From: Clostridiales bacterium
GTDB taxonomy: Bacteria > Bacillota > Clostridia > Christensenellales > Borkfalkiaceae
Direction of reading: 5' to 3'
NCBI GenBank assembly: GCA_015071005.1
Contig: SVIG01000005.1
Location: forward strand, 1 to 64,000
Length of the DNA: 64,000 bases
Shown: piece after piece, positions 34,428-42,030 of the stretch
Layout of the letters: every line of letters starts with the position of its first letter
Numbering within the stretch: position 1 is the first letter of the stretch
Notes under the pieces: generated by a model
Database searches by the model: none
The model's input: only the letters and a program-made list of their open reading frames with translations
What the model was told of the DNA's origin: nothing
Translations under genes and position numbers: made by a program

Positions 34428-35576
34428 TTACTTGCTTTGACGAAGCCGCGTCACAATCTCTTTCGTCAACGCTGCCGCGCGGCGGATTTCTTCTTCCGTA
34501 TTATTCTTCCCAAAACTAAACCGCACGCACTCTTTCGCTTCCTCGTCCGTCTTACCCATCGCAAGTAAGACGTGGCTGGGTTTTATCGACGCGCTCGCAC
34601 AAGCCGAGCCTGCCGCAAGCGACACCCCTGCAAGGTCCATGTTATAGACAAAATCCGCGTTATTGACTCCGCAAAAACGCACGTTCAATACGGACGGTAT
34701 ACGCTCTTCTTGCTCGCCGTTGATTTCCACGCCTTCTAAATCGGAAAGCTTTTGTAAAAACAACTCGTTCATACGAGCGATTTTTTCATTCGACGCAGAC
34801 ACGGTAGCCACGTTTTGTTCATAAGCCGCCGCCAAGCCCACAATCGCAGGCACGTTCGTCGTACCGCCGCGCAAGCCGCGTTCCTGCTCGCCACCAACGA
34901 TAAGCCCCTTCACCTTCACGCCACCGCGAATATACAAAACGCCGCAACCCTTCGGACCGTAAAACTTATGCGAAGAAAGGGAAAGCATATCCACGCCAAG
35001 CGCTTTCACGTCCATTTTTCCATACGGCGCGGCTTGCACTCCGTCACAAAAGAAAAGCACGCCCCGCTCTTTCGCAATTTTTGCGATCTCGACAACAGGT
35101 TGAATTACCCCCGTTTCGTTGTTCACCGCCATAATCGCAATCAAGCCCGTCTTGTCTGTAATCGCCTCTTTTAAGAGATTCAACTCAACCCTGCCCCCTG
35201 CATTTACGGGCAAATAGGTGACGGAAAAGCCTTCCTTTTCCAATTTTTCCGCCGTGGCAAGAACGGCATGGTGCTCAATCGCGGAAACGATGATATGATC
35301 TTTTCCTTGTTCTTTTTGCGCGTGCGCGCCGCCGTAAAGCGCCCAATTATCCGCTTCCGTACCGCCCGACGTGAAATAAATCTCGTTGGGTTTGGCGTTC
35401 AAAAGCGCCGCGACGGTATCCCTTGCGCTATCGATGGCAATCATCGCCTTCCGACCTACGGCGTGCGGCGAATCTGCATTCCCGAAAAGTTCGGTAAAAT
35501 ACGGCAGCATCTTTTGCAATACGTTTTCATCGAGCGGCGTCGTCGCCGCGTGATCAAGATAGATTCTGTTTGACAT
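34428..35576 (-). CDS. Cysteine desulfurase, NifS/IscS type
   Basis: About 382 residues from MSNRIYLDHAATTPLDENVL; the ORF-track start is further upstream and overlaps the promoter, and GGGAGG precedes this ATG closely. PLP lysine in LSSHKFYGPKGCGVLYIRGG; the reactive cysteine is in AAGSACASASIKPSHVL. Takes sulfur from cysteine for iron-sulfur clusters or thiolated tRNA. No iscU or mnmA follows, so the partner is unknown. Confidence 0.94.
   Translation of the reverse strand: MSNRIYLDHAATTPLDENVLQKMLPYFTELFGNADSPHAVGRKAMIAIDSARDTVAALLNAKPNEIYFTSGGTEADNWALYGGAHAQKEQGKDHIIVSAIEHHAVLATAEKLEKEGFSVTYLPVNAGGRVELNLLKEAITDKTGLIAIMAVNNETGVIQPVVEIAKIAKERGVLFFCDGVQAAPYGKMDVKALGVDMLSLSSHKFYGPKGCGVLYIRGGVKVKGLIVGGEQERGLRGGTTNVPAIVGLAAAYEQNVATVSASNEKIARMNELFLQKLSDLEGVEINGEQEERIPSVLNVRFCGVNNADFVYNMDLAGVSLAAGSACASASIKPSHVLLAMGKTDEEAKECVRFSFGKNNTEEEIRRAAALTKEIVTRLRQSK
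35179..35198 (-). repeat. Dispersed motif copy in the cysteine desulfurase gene
   Basis: Minus-strand GGGGGCAGGGTTGAGTTGAA, read as AGGRVELN (GGC AGG GTT). Confidence 0.45.
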
Positions 35577-35604
35577 AACGCCTCCCATTGCATTTTCTTT
35601 TTCT

Positions 35605-35633
35605 ATTATAATGCTTTCGCGCGCGTTTGTCAA
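35605..35633 (-). promoter_or_regulatory. Promoter of the cysteine desulfurase gene
   Basis: On the minus strand TTGACA - 17 bp - TATAAT. Confidence 0.8.
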
Positions 35634-35702
35634 TCTCAAACGGGGCGAATCACGTTCGAAAAACTTTTTTTGCGAAAATGGGAATTTTTTTCAAAAACCC
35701 CC

Positions 35703-35731
35703 TTGAAAAACGCGCTGAAATATATTATAAT
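35703..35731 (+). promoter_or_regulatory. Promoter of the EF-G paralogue
   Basis: TTGAAA - 17 bp - TATAAT, leader about 120 nt, ribosome binding site AAGGGGG. Confidence 0.7.
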
Positions 35732-35856
35732 GTTTGTAATTATCGGTTTTTTGTAAAAACGAACGGAAAAATAGGGTTTGAGAGAATACCCCTTCCACTT
35801 TTTACCTCCCAACCGACCGATAAAATTTCTTTTTTAACACAAGGGGGATTTATATT

Positions 35857-37914
35857 ATGAGCACAAACTTTGAGAGCATTCGTAACATTGCGGTTGTCGG
35901 CCACAGCGGCGAAGGTAAAACGACGCTTGTGGAAGCGATGCTGATGGCGGCAGGCACGATCGACCGTATGGGTAAAGTGACGGACGGCACGACCGTTTCC
36001 GACTACGACGATCTCGAAAAAGCAAAGAAAATGTCTATCTATACGTCCGTTTCCAATTTGATTTGGAAAAACGTAAAGATTAACCTTCTCGACCTTCCTG
36101 GTTACTACGATTTCGAAGGGGAAAGAAACGAAGGCTTGCGCGCGGCAGGCGGCGCACTTTTGGTAATCGGTGCAAACGGCGTTATTCCCATCGGCGCGGA
36201 ATCGATCATCGAAAGCTGCTTGAAGCTCGGCAAACCGCTCATCATCTTTATCAACGGTATGGATAAAGAAAATGCGGACTATCTCGGTACGGTACAAGCC
36301 CTTCGCGCAAAATATGCAGGCAAACTTGCTCCCATTCAAATTCCTATTATGGAAGGCGGCAAAATGCAAGGCGTTATCAACGCGCTCCAAGAACGCGCTT
36401 ACCTTTTCAAGGACGGCGGCCCTCAAGAAATCCCCGTACCTGAAAATATGAAAGACCAAGTGGAAGAAATGAAAGCTTCCCTTATGGAAACGGCAGCGGA
36501 AAACGACGAAGTATTGCTTGATAAATATTTCGAAACGGGCGACCTTACGAGAGAAGAAACAATCCAAGGTATCCGTATGGGTATCGCGTCGGTTAGCACG
36601 ATTCCCGTCATGGCAGGCTCGGCTCTCACCAACCGCGGCGTTATCAACCTTTTGAATGAAATCGTTACGTACATGCCCCTTGCTCGTGAACGTTTGAACA
36701 CGATGGTTTCCGACGCAAGCGGACAAATGTACTCCCTCCACACCGAAGCAAACGCACCTTTCGCGGCGCAGGTATTTAAGACGGTGATCGATCCGTTCTC
36801 GGGTAAGCTCAGCTACTTGAAGAGCTTCCGCGGCGTTTTGAAGAGCGGCTCTACCGTTTGGAATCCCAACACCGAAACGGAAGAAAGAATCGGTCAAATC
36901 TACGTGCTTCGCGGCAAGAAGATGGAAGCGGTAGACGAGCTCAAAGCAGGCGACATCGGCGCGGTGAACAAGCTCAACAACACCAACACGGGCGACACCC
37001 TTTGCGACCCTTCGGATAAAGTGAAATTTACGTCCATTTATTTCCCGAAACCCACGCTCTTTATGTCGGTTGCGGCGGAAAAGAAGGGCGAAGAAGATAA
37101 AGTGTTTGCCGGTCTTGCAAAGCTTAAAGAAGAAGATTACACCTTCTCGATTGAAAAGAACGCGGAAACGGGCGAAATGGTCATCGGCGGTCAAGGCGAC
37201 GTACAGCTTGAAATCCTTGCAAAGAAAGTGAAAGCGCGCTACGGCGTAGATATGAAACTCTCCGCTCCGAAGATTGCGTACCGCGAAACGATCCGCGGCA
37301 AAGCGGAAGCGGAAGGCAAGCATAAGAAACAATCGGGCGGTCACGGTCAATACGGTCACGTTAAGATTCGTTTCTCCCCTTGCGAAGAAGAATTTATCTT
37401 TGAAGAAGAAGTTGTCGGCGGCGCAGTACCCAAGAACTACTTCCCCGCAGTCGAAAAAGGCTTGCGCGAAAGCATGGCGGAAGGTCCTTTGGCTGGCTAT
37501 CCCGTTACCGGCTTGAAAGCGGTGCTTTACGACGGTAGCTACCACGACGTTGACTCGAACGAACTTTCCTTCAAGATGGCGGCTTCGATCGCGTTCAAGG
37601 AAGGCTTGAAGAATGCAAGACCCGTTCTTCTCGAACCGATTTACAGCTTGAAGATCGCTATCCCTGCGGATTATCTCGGCGACGTAATGGGCGACATTAA
37701 CAAACGCCGCGGCAGAATTATGGGTACGGACACGGAAGGCGATCGTTCGATCATCACGGCGGAAGTTCCCCTTGCGGAAATCAAAGAATACACGATGGAA
37801 CTTCGTTCCTTGACGCGCGGTAGCGGTAAGTTCGTATCCGAATTCCTTGGCTACGAAGACGTACCCCCTATGCTCGTTGACAAAATCGTAGCGGCAGCGA
37901 AAGCGGACGCATAA
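35857..37914 (+). CDS. Elongation factor G-like GTPase (FusA2-type paralogue)
   Basis: 685 residues with all EF-G domains, but the GTPase motifs differ from canonical EF-G: G1 is GHSGEGKTTL, G3 is DLPGYYDF rather than DTPGHVDF, and G4 is NGMDKENAD. The catalytic His after DxPG is thus replaced by Tyr. Such proteins form the EF-G-like group annotated in many Bacillota beside the true fusA, which usually lies in the str operon. Domain IV (SGGHGQYGHVKIRFSP) and domain V are intact. Role may be in recycling or stress translation; unproven. Confidence 0.9.
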   Translation: MSTNFESIRNIAVVGHSGEGKTTLVEAMLMAAGTIDRMGKVTDGTTVSDYDDLEKAKKMSIYTSVSNLIWKNVKINLLDLPGYYDFEGERNEGLRAAGGALLVIGANGVIPIGAESIIESCLKLGKPLIIFINGMDKENADYLGTVQALRAKYAGKLAPIQIPIMEGGKMQGVINALQERAYLFKDGGPQEIPVPENMKDQVEEMKASLMETAAENDEVLLDKYFETGDLTREETIQGIRMGIASVSTIPVMAGSALTNRGVINLLNEIVTYMPLARERLNTMVSDASGQMYSLHTEANAPFAAQVFKTVIDPFSGKLSYLKSFRGVLKSGSTVWNPNTETEERIGQIYVLRGKKMEAVDELKAGDIGAVNKLNNTNTGDTLCDPSDKVKFTSIYFPKPTLFMSVAAEKKGEEDKVFAGLAKLKEEDYTFSIEKNAETGEMVIGGQGDVQLEILAKKVKARYGVDMKLSAPKIAYRETIRGKAEAEGKHKKQSGGHGQYGHVKIRFSPCEEEFIFEEEVVGGAVPKNYFPAVEKGLRESMAEGPLAGYPVTGLKAVLYDGSYHDVDSNELSFKMAASIAFKEGLKNARPVLLEPIYSLKIAIPADYLGDVMGDINKRRGRIMGTDTEGDRSIITAEVPLAEIKEYTMELRSLTRGSGKFVSEFLGYEDVPPMLVDKIVAAAKADA

Positions 37915-37972
37915 TTAGAATTTAGCAGGCAAAGGCGGCGTACTCCTTTCGCAAAGCCTTTGCTTATACGTA

Positions 37973-38010
37973 AAAAACGGCTTTCGAATCCCCCTTCGAA
38001 AGCCGTTTTA
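37973..38010 (+). terminator. Terminator of the EF-G paralogue
   Basis: AACGGCTTTCGAA-tccccc-TTCGAAAGCCGTTTT. Confidence 0.85.
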
Positions 38011-38011
38011 C

Positions 38012-38040
38012 TTTACAAGCGCCTAAAAAGGTGCTATAAT
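38012..38040 (+). promoter_or_regulatory. Leaderless promoter of the PAP2 gene
   Basis: TTTACA - 17 bp - TATAAT - AAAGCT - ATG, the same geometry as queH and the THUMP methyltransferase gene. Confidence 0.75.
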
Positions 38041-38046
38041 AAAGCT

Positions 38047-38565
38047 ATGAAATATAACTACAAAAAACTCTATGAAAAAAACGCGGCGTTTTTGGAAAAA
38101 CATTCTACGTTTAAGCGTTCTTTGAAATACGTCACGCCCATACTTTCAGCATTCTTTTTCGGGGCATACGCATTCCTTTGGCTGTATGGGATTTTCATCA
38201 AAGATTTCAAGACAATGGACTACGTAAAGCTTTTCACCCTTGCCGCAACGACATATCTTCTCGTCGTCGTGCTTCGGCTTGCCGTCGCCCGTCCCCGTCC
38301 TTACAGCGAACAGGGCGCAGGAATCACTCCCATTTTGAAACGAAAAGGGAGCGAAATGGATTCCTTCCCAAGCAGACACGTTGCCTGTGCGGCAGTCATT
38401 TCCCTGCTCGTGATGCACCACTTCACGGCAATCGGCATTTTGATGCTCGGCTTGACCGCCTTCCTTTCCTACATTCGCTTTGCAACGGGTATGCACTATC
38501 CTTCCGATATTTTCGGCGGACTTACATTAGGTATTGCGGTAGGCGTATTCGCTTGGATTTGGTAA
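38047..38565 (+). CDS. PAP2-superfamily membrane phosphatase
   Basis: 172 residues with several membrane helices and the three PAP2 motifs: RPRPYSEQGAG (form of KxxxxxxRP), SFPSRHVA (PSGH-like) and SYIRFATGMHYPSDIFGG (SRxxxxxHxxxD-like). Acts on lipid phosphates such as undecaprenyl diphosphate or phosphatidic acid at the membrane. Motif 2 has PSRH in place of PSGH. The start at 38047 has no ribosome binding site; the mRNA looks leaderless. Confidence 0.85.
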   Translation: MKYNYKKLYEKNAAFLEKHSTFKRSLKYVTPILSAFFFGAYAFLWLYGIFIKDFKTMDYVKLFTLAATTYLLVVVLRLAVARPRPYSEQGAGITPILKRKGSEMDSFPSRHVACAAVISLLVMHHFTAIGILMLGLTAFLSYIRFATGMHYPSDIFGGLTLGIAVGVFAWIW

Positions 38566-38568
38566 AAG

Positions 38569-38603
38569 AAAAAGCAAACTCGAAAACGAGTTTGCTTTTT
38601 TTA
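38569..38603. terminator. Terminator, left 35-bp direct repeat of the cassette
   Basis: AAAAAGCAAACTCG-AAAA-CGAGTTTGCTTTTTTTA. Identical over 35 nt to 39146-39180. Its last three bases are the stop codon of the xre gene. Confidence 0.95.
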
Positions 38604-38807
38604 GTATTCGTCCGTTATACCCAATAAATAGTCCGCCGACGTTTCTAACGCTTTACACATCAAACAAAGCGTTTCCAAAGACGGATAACTTTTTCCTGAT
38701 TTATAATCGGTCACGCATTGTTTGGAAACGTTGATTTCTTTGGCGATTTCCACTTGCGTTTTTCCGCTGATTTTTAATAATTCATTAAATCTTTCCGTAA
38801 ACTTCAT
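38601..38807 (-). CDS. Cro/CI (XRE) family DNA-binding protein
   Basis: 68 residues, almost entirely a helix-turn-helix domain: FNELLKISGKTQVEIAKEINVSKQCVTDYKSGKSYPSLETLCLMCKALETSADYLLG. AT-rich coding sequence unlike its neighbours. Divergent from the 85-aa gene with matching half-sites between them, so it probably controls both. A TATAAT box lies 6 nt before the ATG with no good -35 box or ribosome binding site. Confidence 0.9.
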   Translation of the reverse strand: MKFTERFNELLKISGKTQVEIAKEINVSKQCVTDYKSGKSYPSLETLCLMCKALETSADYLLGITDEY

Positions 38808-38829
38808 ATTAAAATTATACCCAAAAATG

Positions 38830-38864
38830 GTCAGTTAATACTTGACAGTACGCTATAAACTGAC
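38830..38864. promoter_or_regulatory. Inverted half-sites for the XRE protein
   Basis: GTCAGTTAATAC, 11 bp, then CTATAAACTGAC (10 of 12 positions match as an inverted repeat). They are bracketed by TATACCC and GGGTATA, and overlap the + promoter. Confidence 0.7.
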
Positions 38865-38870
38865 TATAAT
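38842..38870 (+). promoter_or_regulatory. Promoter of the 85-aa gene
   Basis: TTGACA - 17 bp - TATAAT, only about 12 nt of leader. Confidence 0.8.
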
Positions 38871-38888
38871 GGGTATAGGGGTTATGTT

Positions 38889-39146
38889 ATGGAAAATTTT
38901 TTAGACAATTTTAATGAATTATATTTAGAAAAAACAAATCTTCCTTTTGGTAAACCTGATAAAAATTCGTTGGATGAAGAATGGAAGCTTTACGAGTTTT
39001 TATATAATAATTTATCTGCTGAATATAAAGAAGCGTTTATACATTACGTTAATTTACGCGAAAATCGGGATACTGAAGAAAAAAGGACGATTTATAAAAA
39101 CGGTTTTAAGGATGGAATGCACTTAATTATAGAATCTTTACAATAA
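38889..39146 (+). CDS. 85-residue acidic protein partnered with XRE regulator
   Basis: MENFLDNFNELYLEKTNLPFG..., helical, acidic in the middle (LRENRDTEEKRTIYKNGFKDGMHLIIESL). The ending 'GFKDGMHLIIE' resembles small DUF6809-like proteins next to phage-type regulators, but I am not certain. Very AT-rich. The stop codon touches the right direct repeat. Function unknown. Confidence 0.75.
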   Translation: MENFLDNFNELYLEKTNLPFGKPDKNSLDEEWKLYEFLYNNLSAEYKEAFIHYVNLRENRDTEEKRTIYKNGFKDGMHLIIESLQ

Positions 39147-39180
39147 AAAAGCAAACTCGAAAACGAGTTTGCTTTTTTTA
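39146..39180. terminator. Terminator, right 35-bp direct repeat of the cassette
   Basis: Exact copy of the left terminator; also serves rsmA, which ends 10 nt away on the opposite strand. Confidence 0.95.
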
Positions 39181-39189
39181 TTTTTCTTT

Positions 39190-40032
39190 TCAAAATTTCA
39201 TCACACCCATATCTAAAAGCACGTCGGAAAGCTTTGCCAAGCGCTGCGGGGAAAGGGTTTCGCCGCGCGCTTTTTCGTCTACTCCCGCATCCGCAAGCGC
39301 CGTTTTGGCTTGTTCGCGCGTGAGCTTGAAAAAATTCACAAGGTTGTTTTCCAACGTTTTACGGCGGTTCAAAAAAGCACATTTTACCGTTTGGCGGTAG
39401 GCTTTTTCATCTTTCACCGCAACCCTGCCCCGTTCAAATTCGATTTTGACCACCGCAGAGTCCACGTTCGGACGGGGATAGAAAAGGTTTCTCGAAACAC
39501 GCTTTACGATTTTGGCATTCCCCTTCAAGGCAATCGCCGCCGTAATCGAGCCGTACTCGGGCGTGTCTTCTTTCGCGCAAAAACGCTCCGCCACTTCTTC
39601 CTGCACCATAATCGAAAGCCCTTGCACTTTGTCGCTCTCTTCCAAAAGCTTGGTGACAAGCGGCGTCGTGATATAATAGGGCAAATTCGCAACGACGGTG
39701 TATTCTTCGATTTCCTTTTCAAACTCCTTCAAATCGAGCTTATTGAAATCACGGAAAATCACTTCTACGTTGTCTAAACCCGAAAGGGTTTCGGCTAAAA
39801 CGGGCTGTAAATCACGGTCGATATCAAAGGCATACACCTGCTTTGCCGCTTCCGCAAGCGCGCGCGTGAGTGTACCTGCACCACAGCCGATTTCTACTAC
39901 CGTGGTATCCTTCGTGATCCCCGACGCTTCCACAATCGAGCGCAAAAGATTGGTATCGGATATGAAGTTTTGACCGAACTGCTTTTTGAAATGAAAACCG
40001 TGTTTTTGCAGTACAGTACGAAGTTCTTGCAT
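39190..40032 (-). CDS. rsmA: 16S rRNA (adenine-N6,N6)-dimethyltransferase
   Basis: 280 residues (KsgA/RsmA). FKKQFGQNFISDTNLL, the SAM site VEIGCGAGTLTRAL, the catalytic NLPYY (VVANLPYYITTPLV) and a helical C terminus with FLNRRKTLENNL. Dimethylates the two adenines of helix 45 in 16S rRNA. Ribosome binding site AAAGGAG. Confidence 0.97.
   Translation of the reverse strand: MQELRTVLQKHGFHFKKQFGQNFISDTNLLRSIVEASGITKDTTVVEIGCGAGTLTRALAEAAKQVYAFDIDRDLQPVLAETLSGLDNVEVIFRDFNKLDLKEFEKEIEEYTVVANLPYYITTPLVTKLLEESDKVQGLSIMVQEEVAERFCAKEDTPEYGSITAAIALKGNAKIVKRVSRNLFYPRPNVDSAVVKIEFERGRVAVKDEKAYRQTVKCAFLNRRKTLENNLVNFFKLTREQAKTALADAGVDEKARGETLSPQRLAKLSDVLLDMGVMKF
39413..39431 (-). repeat. Dispersed motif copy in rsmA
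   Basis: Minus-strand GGGGCAGGGTTGCGGTGAA, read as RGRVAVK in the variable C-terminal linker. Confidence 0.5.
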
Positions 40033-40084
40033 GGTATACTCCTTTTAATAATTCACGTAACTTGGTTTATGAGTAATTTTCGGT

Positions 40085-40200
40085 AAAAAACGATACAAGC
40101 TACAAGAAAGACAAGGCGCGTTGAGCACACCGCGGGGAGTGTACTTGCCGTACGTGACCAAGGGGTGCGGAAACGCAACGCTGTATTTCGCCGTAGATTC
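40085..40200. repeat. Single unit of the intergenic repeat family
   Basis: GAAAGACAAGGCGCGTTGAGC...GGGGAGTGTACTTGCCGTACGTGACCAAGG...CGCAACGCTGTATTTCGCC. Clearly related to the 110-bp units at 59.2-59.6 kb. It fills the gap between rsmA and the radical SAM gene. Confidence 0.8.
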
Positions 40201-40209
40201 TTCGTTTTT

Positions 40210-41247
40210 TTAGGAATCGGTGATATAACTCCGCACATACAACGGAATATTCACGCTTTGCGCAAGGCGTTTGCACGCTTCCACTTCCGTTTCACCGATA
40301 CAATCGACAATCGAGAATCGGCAATCAATTCCGTTGCGCTTGCAAAGCTTTGCAAATTCCACCAAGCCCGAGAACCCAGCTTCGCCAAATTGCGAACGGC
40401 AAATGGGTTGGTATTTTTCCACGCAAGACGCGTTTAAGGACACGTTGACAAAGTCAATCTTGCCTTTAAGCTCAGGCGTAATATCCCGCTTATTGATCAA
40501 ATTCCCCTGACCGTTCGTGTTCAAACGGGTTTTGAGCCCTTTTTCGTGGAAGAAATCGCAAAGCGCGGTCATTTCCGCGACCTTATAAGTCGGCTCGCCG
40601 AAGCCGCAAAATACGACTTCCTTGAATCTCGTCAAATCACCGAAACCGTTCGCCGCGGCAATCACTTTTTCCACCGTGGGATCGCCGTTTCGAAGCCACA
40701 AATAGTTGCCGTAATAGCTCGTTCTTTCGTTTCTTACACAAAAATCACAGCCGTTCGAGCACTTATTCGTCAAGTTTACGTACAAATTCCCATCAAGCGT
40801 GTAAAGATAGGTATCCTTGCGGTTTTCTTCCTGCTTGACCTGCTTTTGCTTTTGTTGCGCTTGCTGGTTTTGCTTTTGCTGAACCTGCTGATTCTGGGAC
40901 TGCTGGGGCTGTTTATTTTTATTCTTCTTGCCACCTTGCTGACCTTGTTGTTGGGGTTGCTTTTGCGCGGCTTGGGGGCTTTGCTGACCTTTTTGCGGCT
41001 GACTATTCCCCTTTACGTTGTTGTTTTTACCGCCCTGCTTGCCCTGATTTTGGTTTTGCGGCGCTTGACCCTTTTGGGGCTTTTGACCATTTTGTCCATT
41101 TTGGTTATTTTGGGCGTTTTGCACGTTTTGCGCGTTTTGATTTTGCGCTTGGTTGTTGCCGCCGTGTCCACCGCGATGACGGCGACGTCTTTTTCTGCCG
41201 CCCTGCTGATTTTGCGATTGTTCCGTTTTGTTTTTGATTTCTTCCAT
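40210..41247 (-). CDS. TatD-linked radical SAM protein with long Q/N/G-rich N terminus
   Basis: 345 residues. Residues about 1-145 are low-complexity: an Arg/His patch (GGRKRRRRHRGGHGG) and then Gln/Asn/Gly/Lys runs (QNAQNVQNAQNNQNGQNGQ). Residues about 148-345 are a radical SAM domain with the [4Fe-4S] motif NKCSNGCDFCVRN and FCGFGEPTYK. It matches the TatD-family-associated radical SAM group and indeed follows tatD by 5 nt. The family core normally lacks such a tail. The product and substrate are unknown. Confidence 0.88.
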   Translation of the reverse strand: MEEIKNKTEQSQNQQGGRKRRRRHRGGHGGNNQAQNQNAQNVQNAQNNQNGQNGQKPQKGQAPQNQNQGKQGGKNNNVKGNSQPQKGQQSPQAAQKQPQQQGQQGGKKNKNKQPQQSQNQQVQQKQNQQAQQKQKQVKQEENRKDTYLYTLDGNLYVNLTNKCSNGCDFCVRNERTSYYGNYLWLRNGDPTVEKVIAAANGFGDLTRFKEVVFCGFGEPTYKVAEMTALCDFFHEKGLKTRLNTNGQGNLINKRDITPELKGKIDFVNVSLNASCVEKYQPICRSQFGEAGFSGLVEFAKLCKRNGIDCRFSIVDCIGETEVEACKRLAQSVNIPLYVRSYITDS

Positions 41248-41252
41248 AAGAC

Positions 41253-42029
41253 TTATTTCAGCTTAAAAAAGAGCGCTTGGGCATTTTCCCAAATTTGCTT
41301 TTTAAGCTGCTCCTTATTTTCTTGTTTAATCTCCGCGAGCTTTTCCGTGACGAACACCACGTTCTTCGGTTCGTTGGGAAAAGTACCGCGATAAGGTACG
41401 GGAGTGAGATACGGGCAGTCCGTTTCCGATAAAAGGCGGGTGGCAGGTACGCGTTGAACGCTTTCTACCACCTTGTTTGCGTTCTTGAAGGTGCAAGGTC
41501 CGCCAAAGGAAAAGTACAAGCCCAAATCGAGAAAATCTCTCGTCATTTCCGCGGAATAGGAATAGCAGTGCATCAAGCCGCCAAATCTTAAAAGCTCGCG
41601 GTTTGCCTGCAAAATTTCCAGCGTTTCCTGTGCCGCGTCGCGGCTGTGGAGCACTACGGGCAAGCCCAGCTCGTCCGCAAGACGCAGCTGCGCCACAAAC
41701 AAGCTGCGCTGCGTTTCCTTGGGCGGATTATCGTCGAAGTGATAATCAAGCCCGATTTCGCCCACGGCAATACACTTTTCGTCTTGACAAAGTATGCGCA
41801 GCCTTTCCAAATCTCCGTCCTGATACTTATCCAGCTCACTTGGATGAAAACCCGCCGTAAAATAGACGTTCTCGTAAAGAGTGGCAAGCTCCGCCGCCGC
41901 ATACGAAGAATCCAAGTCAAACGCGGAGCATACAATACGCTCTACACCGTTTTCTTTGGCGCGTGCCAGCACGTTTTCTATGCTGTCAAATTCCCCGCCC
42001 GTCAAGTGACAATGAATATCGATATACAT
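41253..42029 (-). CDS. tatD: TatD family metal-dependent hydrolase
   Basis: 258 residues. HxH at the start (YIDIHCHLTGGEFD), GEIGLDYHFDD, PVVLHSRDA, HCYS and LLSETDCPYLTPVPYRG give the metal site of TatD deoxyribonucleases. Start overlaps the metG stop region (TAATATG), so translation is coupled. Contains VQRVPATR, encoded by a dispersed motif copy. Confidence 0.95.
   Translation of the reverse strand: MYIDIHCHLTGGEFDSIENVLARAKENGVERIVCSAFDLDSSYAAAELATLYENVYFTAGFHPSELDKYQDGDLERLRILCQDEKCIAVGEIGLDYHFDDNPPKETQRSLFVAQLRLADELGLPVVLHSRDAAQETLEILQANRELLRFGGLMHCYSYSAEMTRDFLDLGLYFSFGGPCTFKNANKVVESVQRVPATRLLSETDCPYLTPVPYRGTFPNEPKNVVFVTEKLAEIKQENKEQLKKQIWENAQALFFKLK
41442..41460 (+). repeat. Dispersed motif copy in tatD
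   Basis: GGCAGGTACGCGTTGAACG, antisense to codons for VQRVPA; nearly identical to the prfA copy though the proteins are unrelated. Confidence 0.65.
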
Positions 42030-42030
42030 A

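Noticed and set aside
35740-37545. 601-aa minus-strand ORF opposite the EF-G paralogue
   Set aside because: Antisense shadow; Phe/Arg/His-rich with no motif. It runs over the EF-G promoter.
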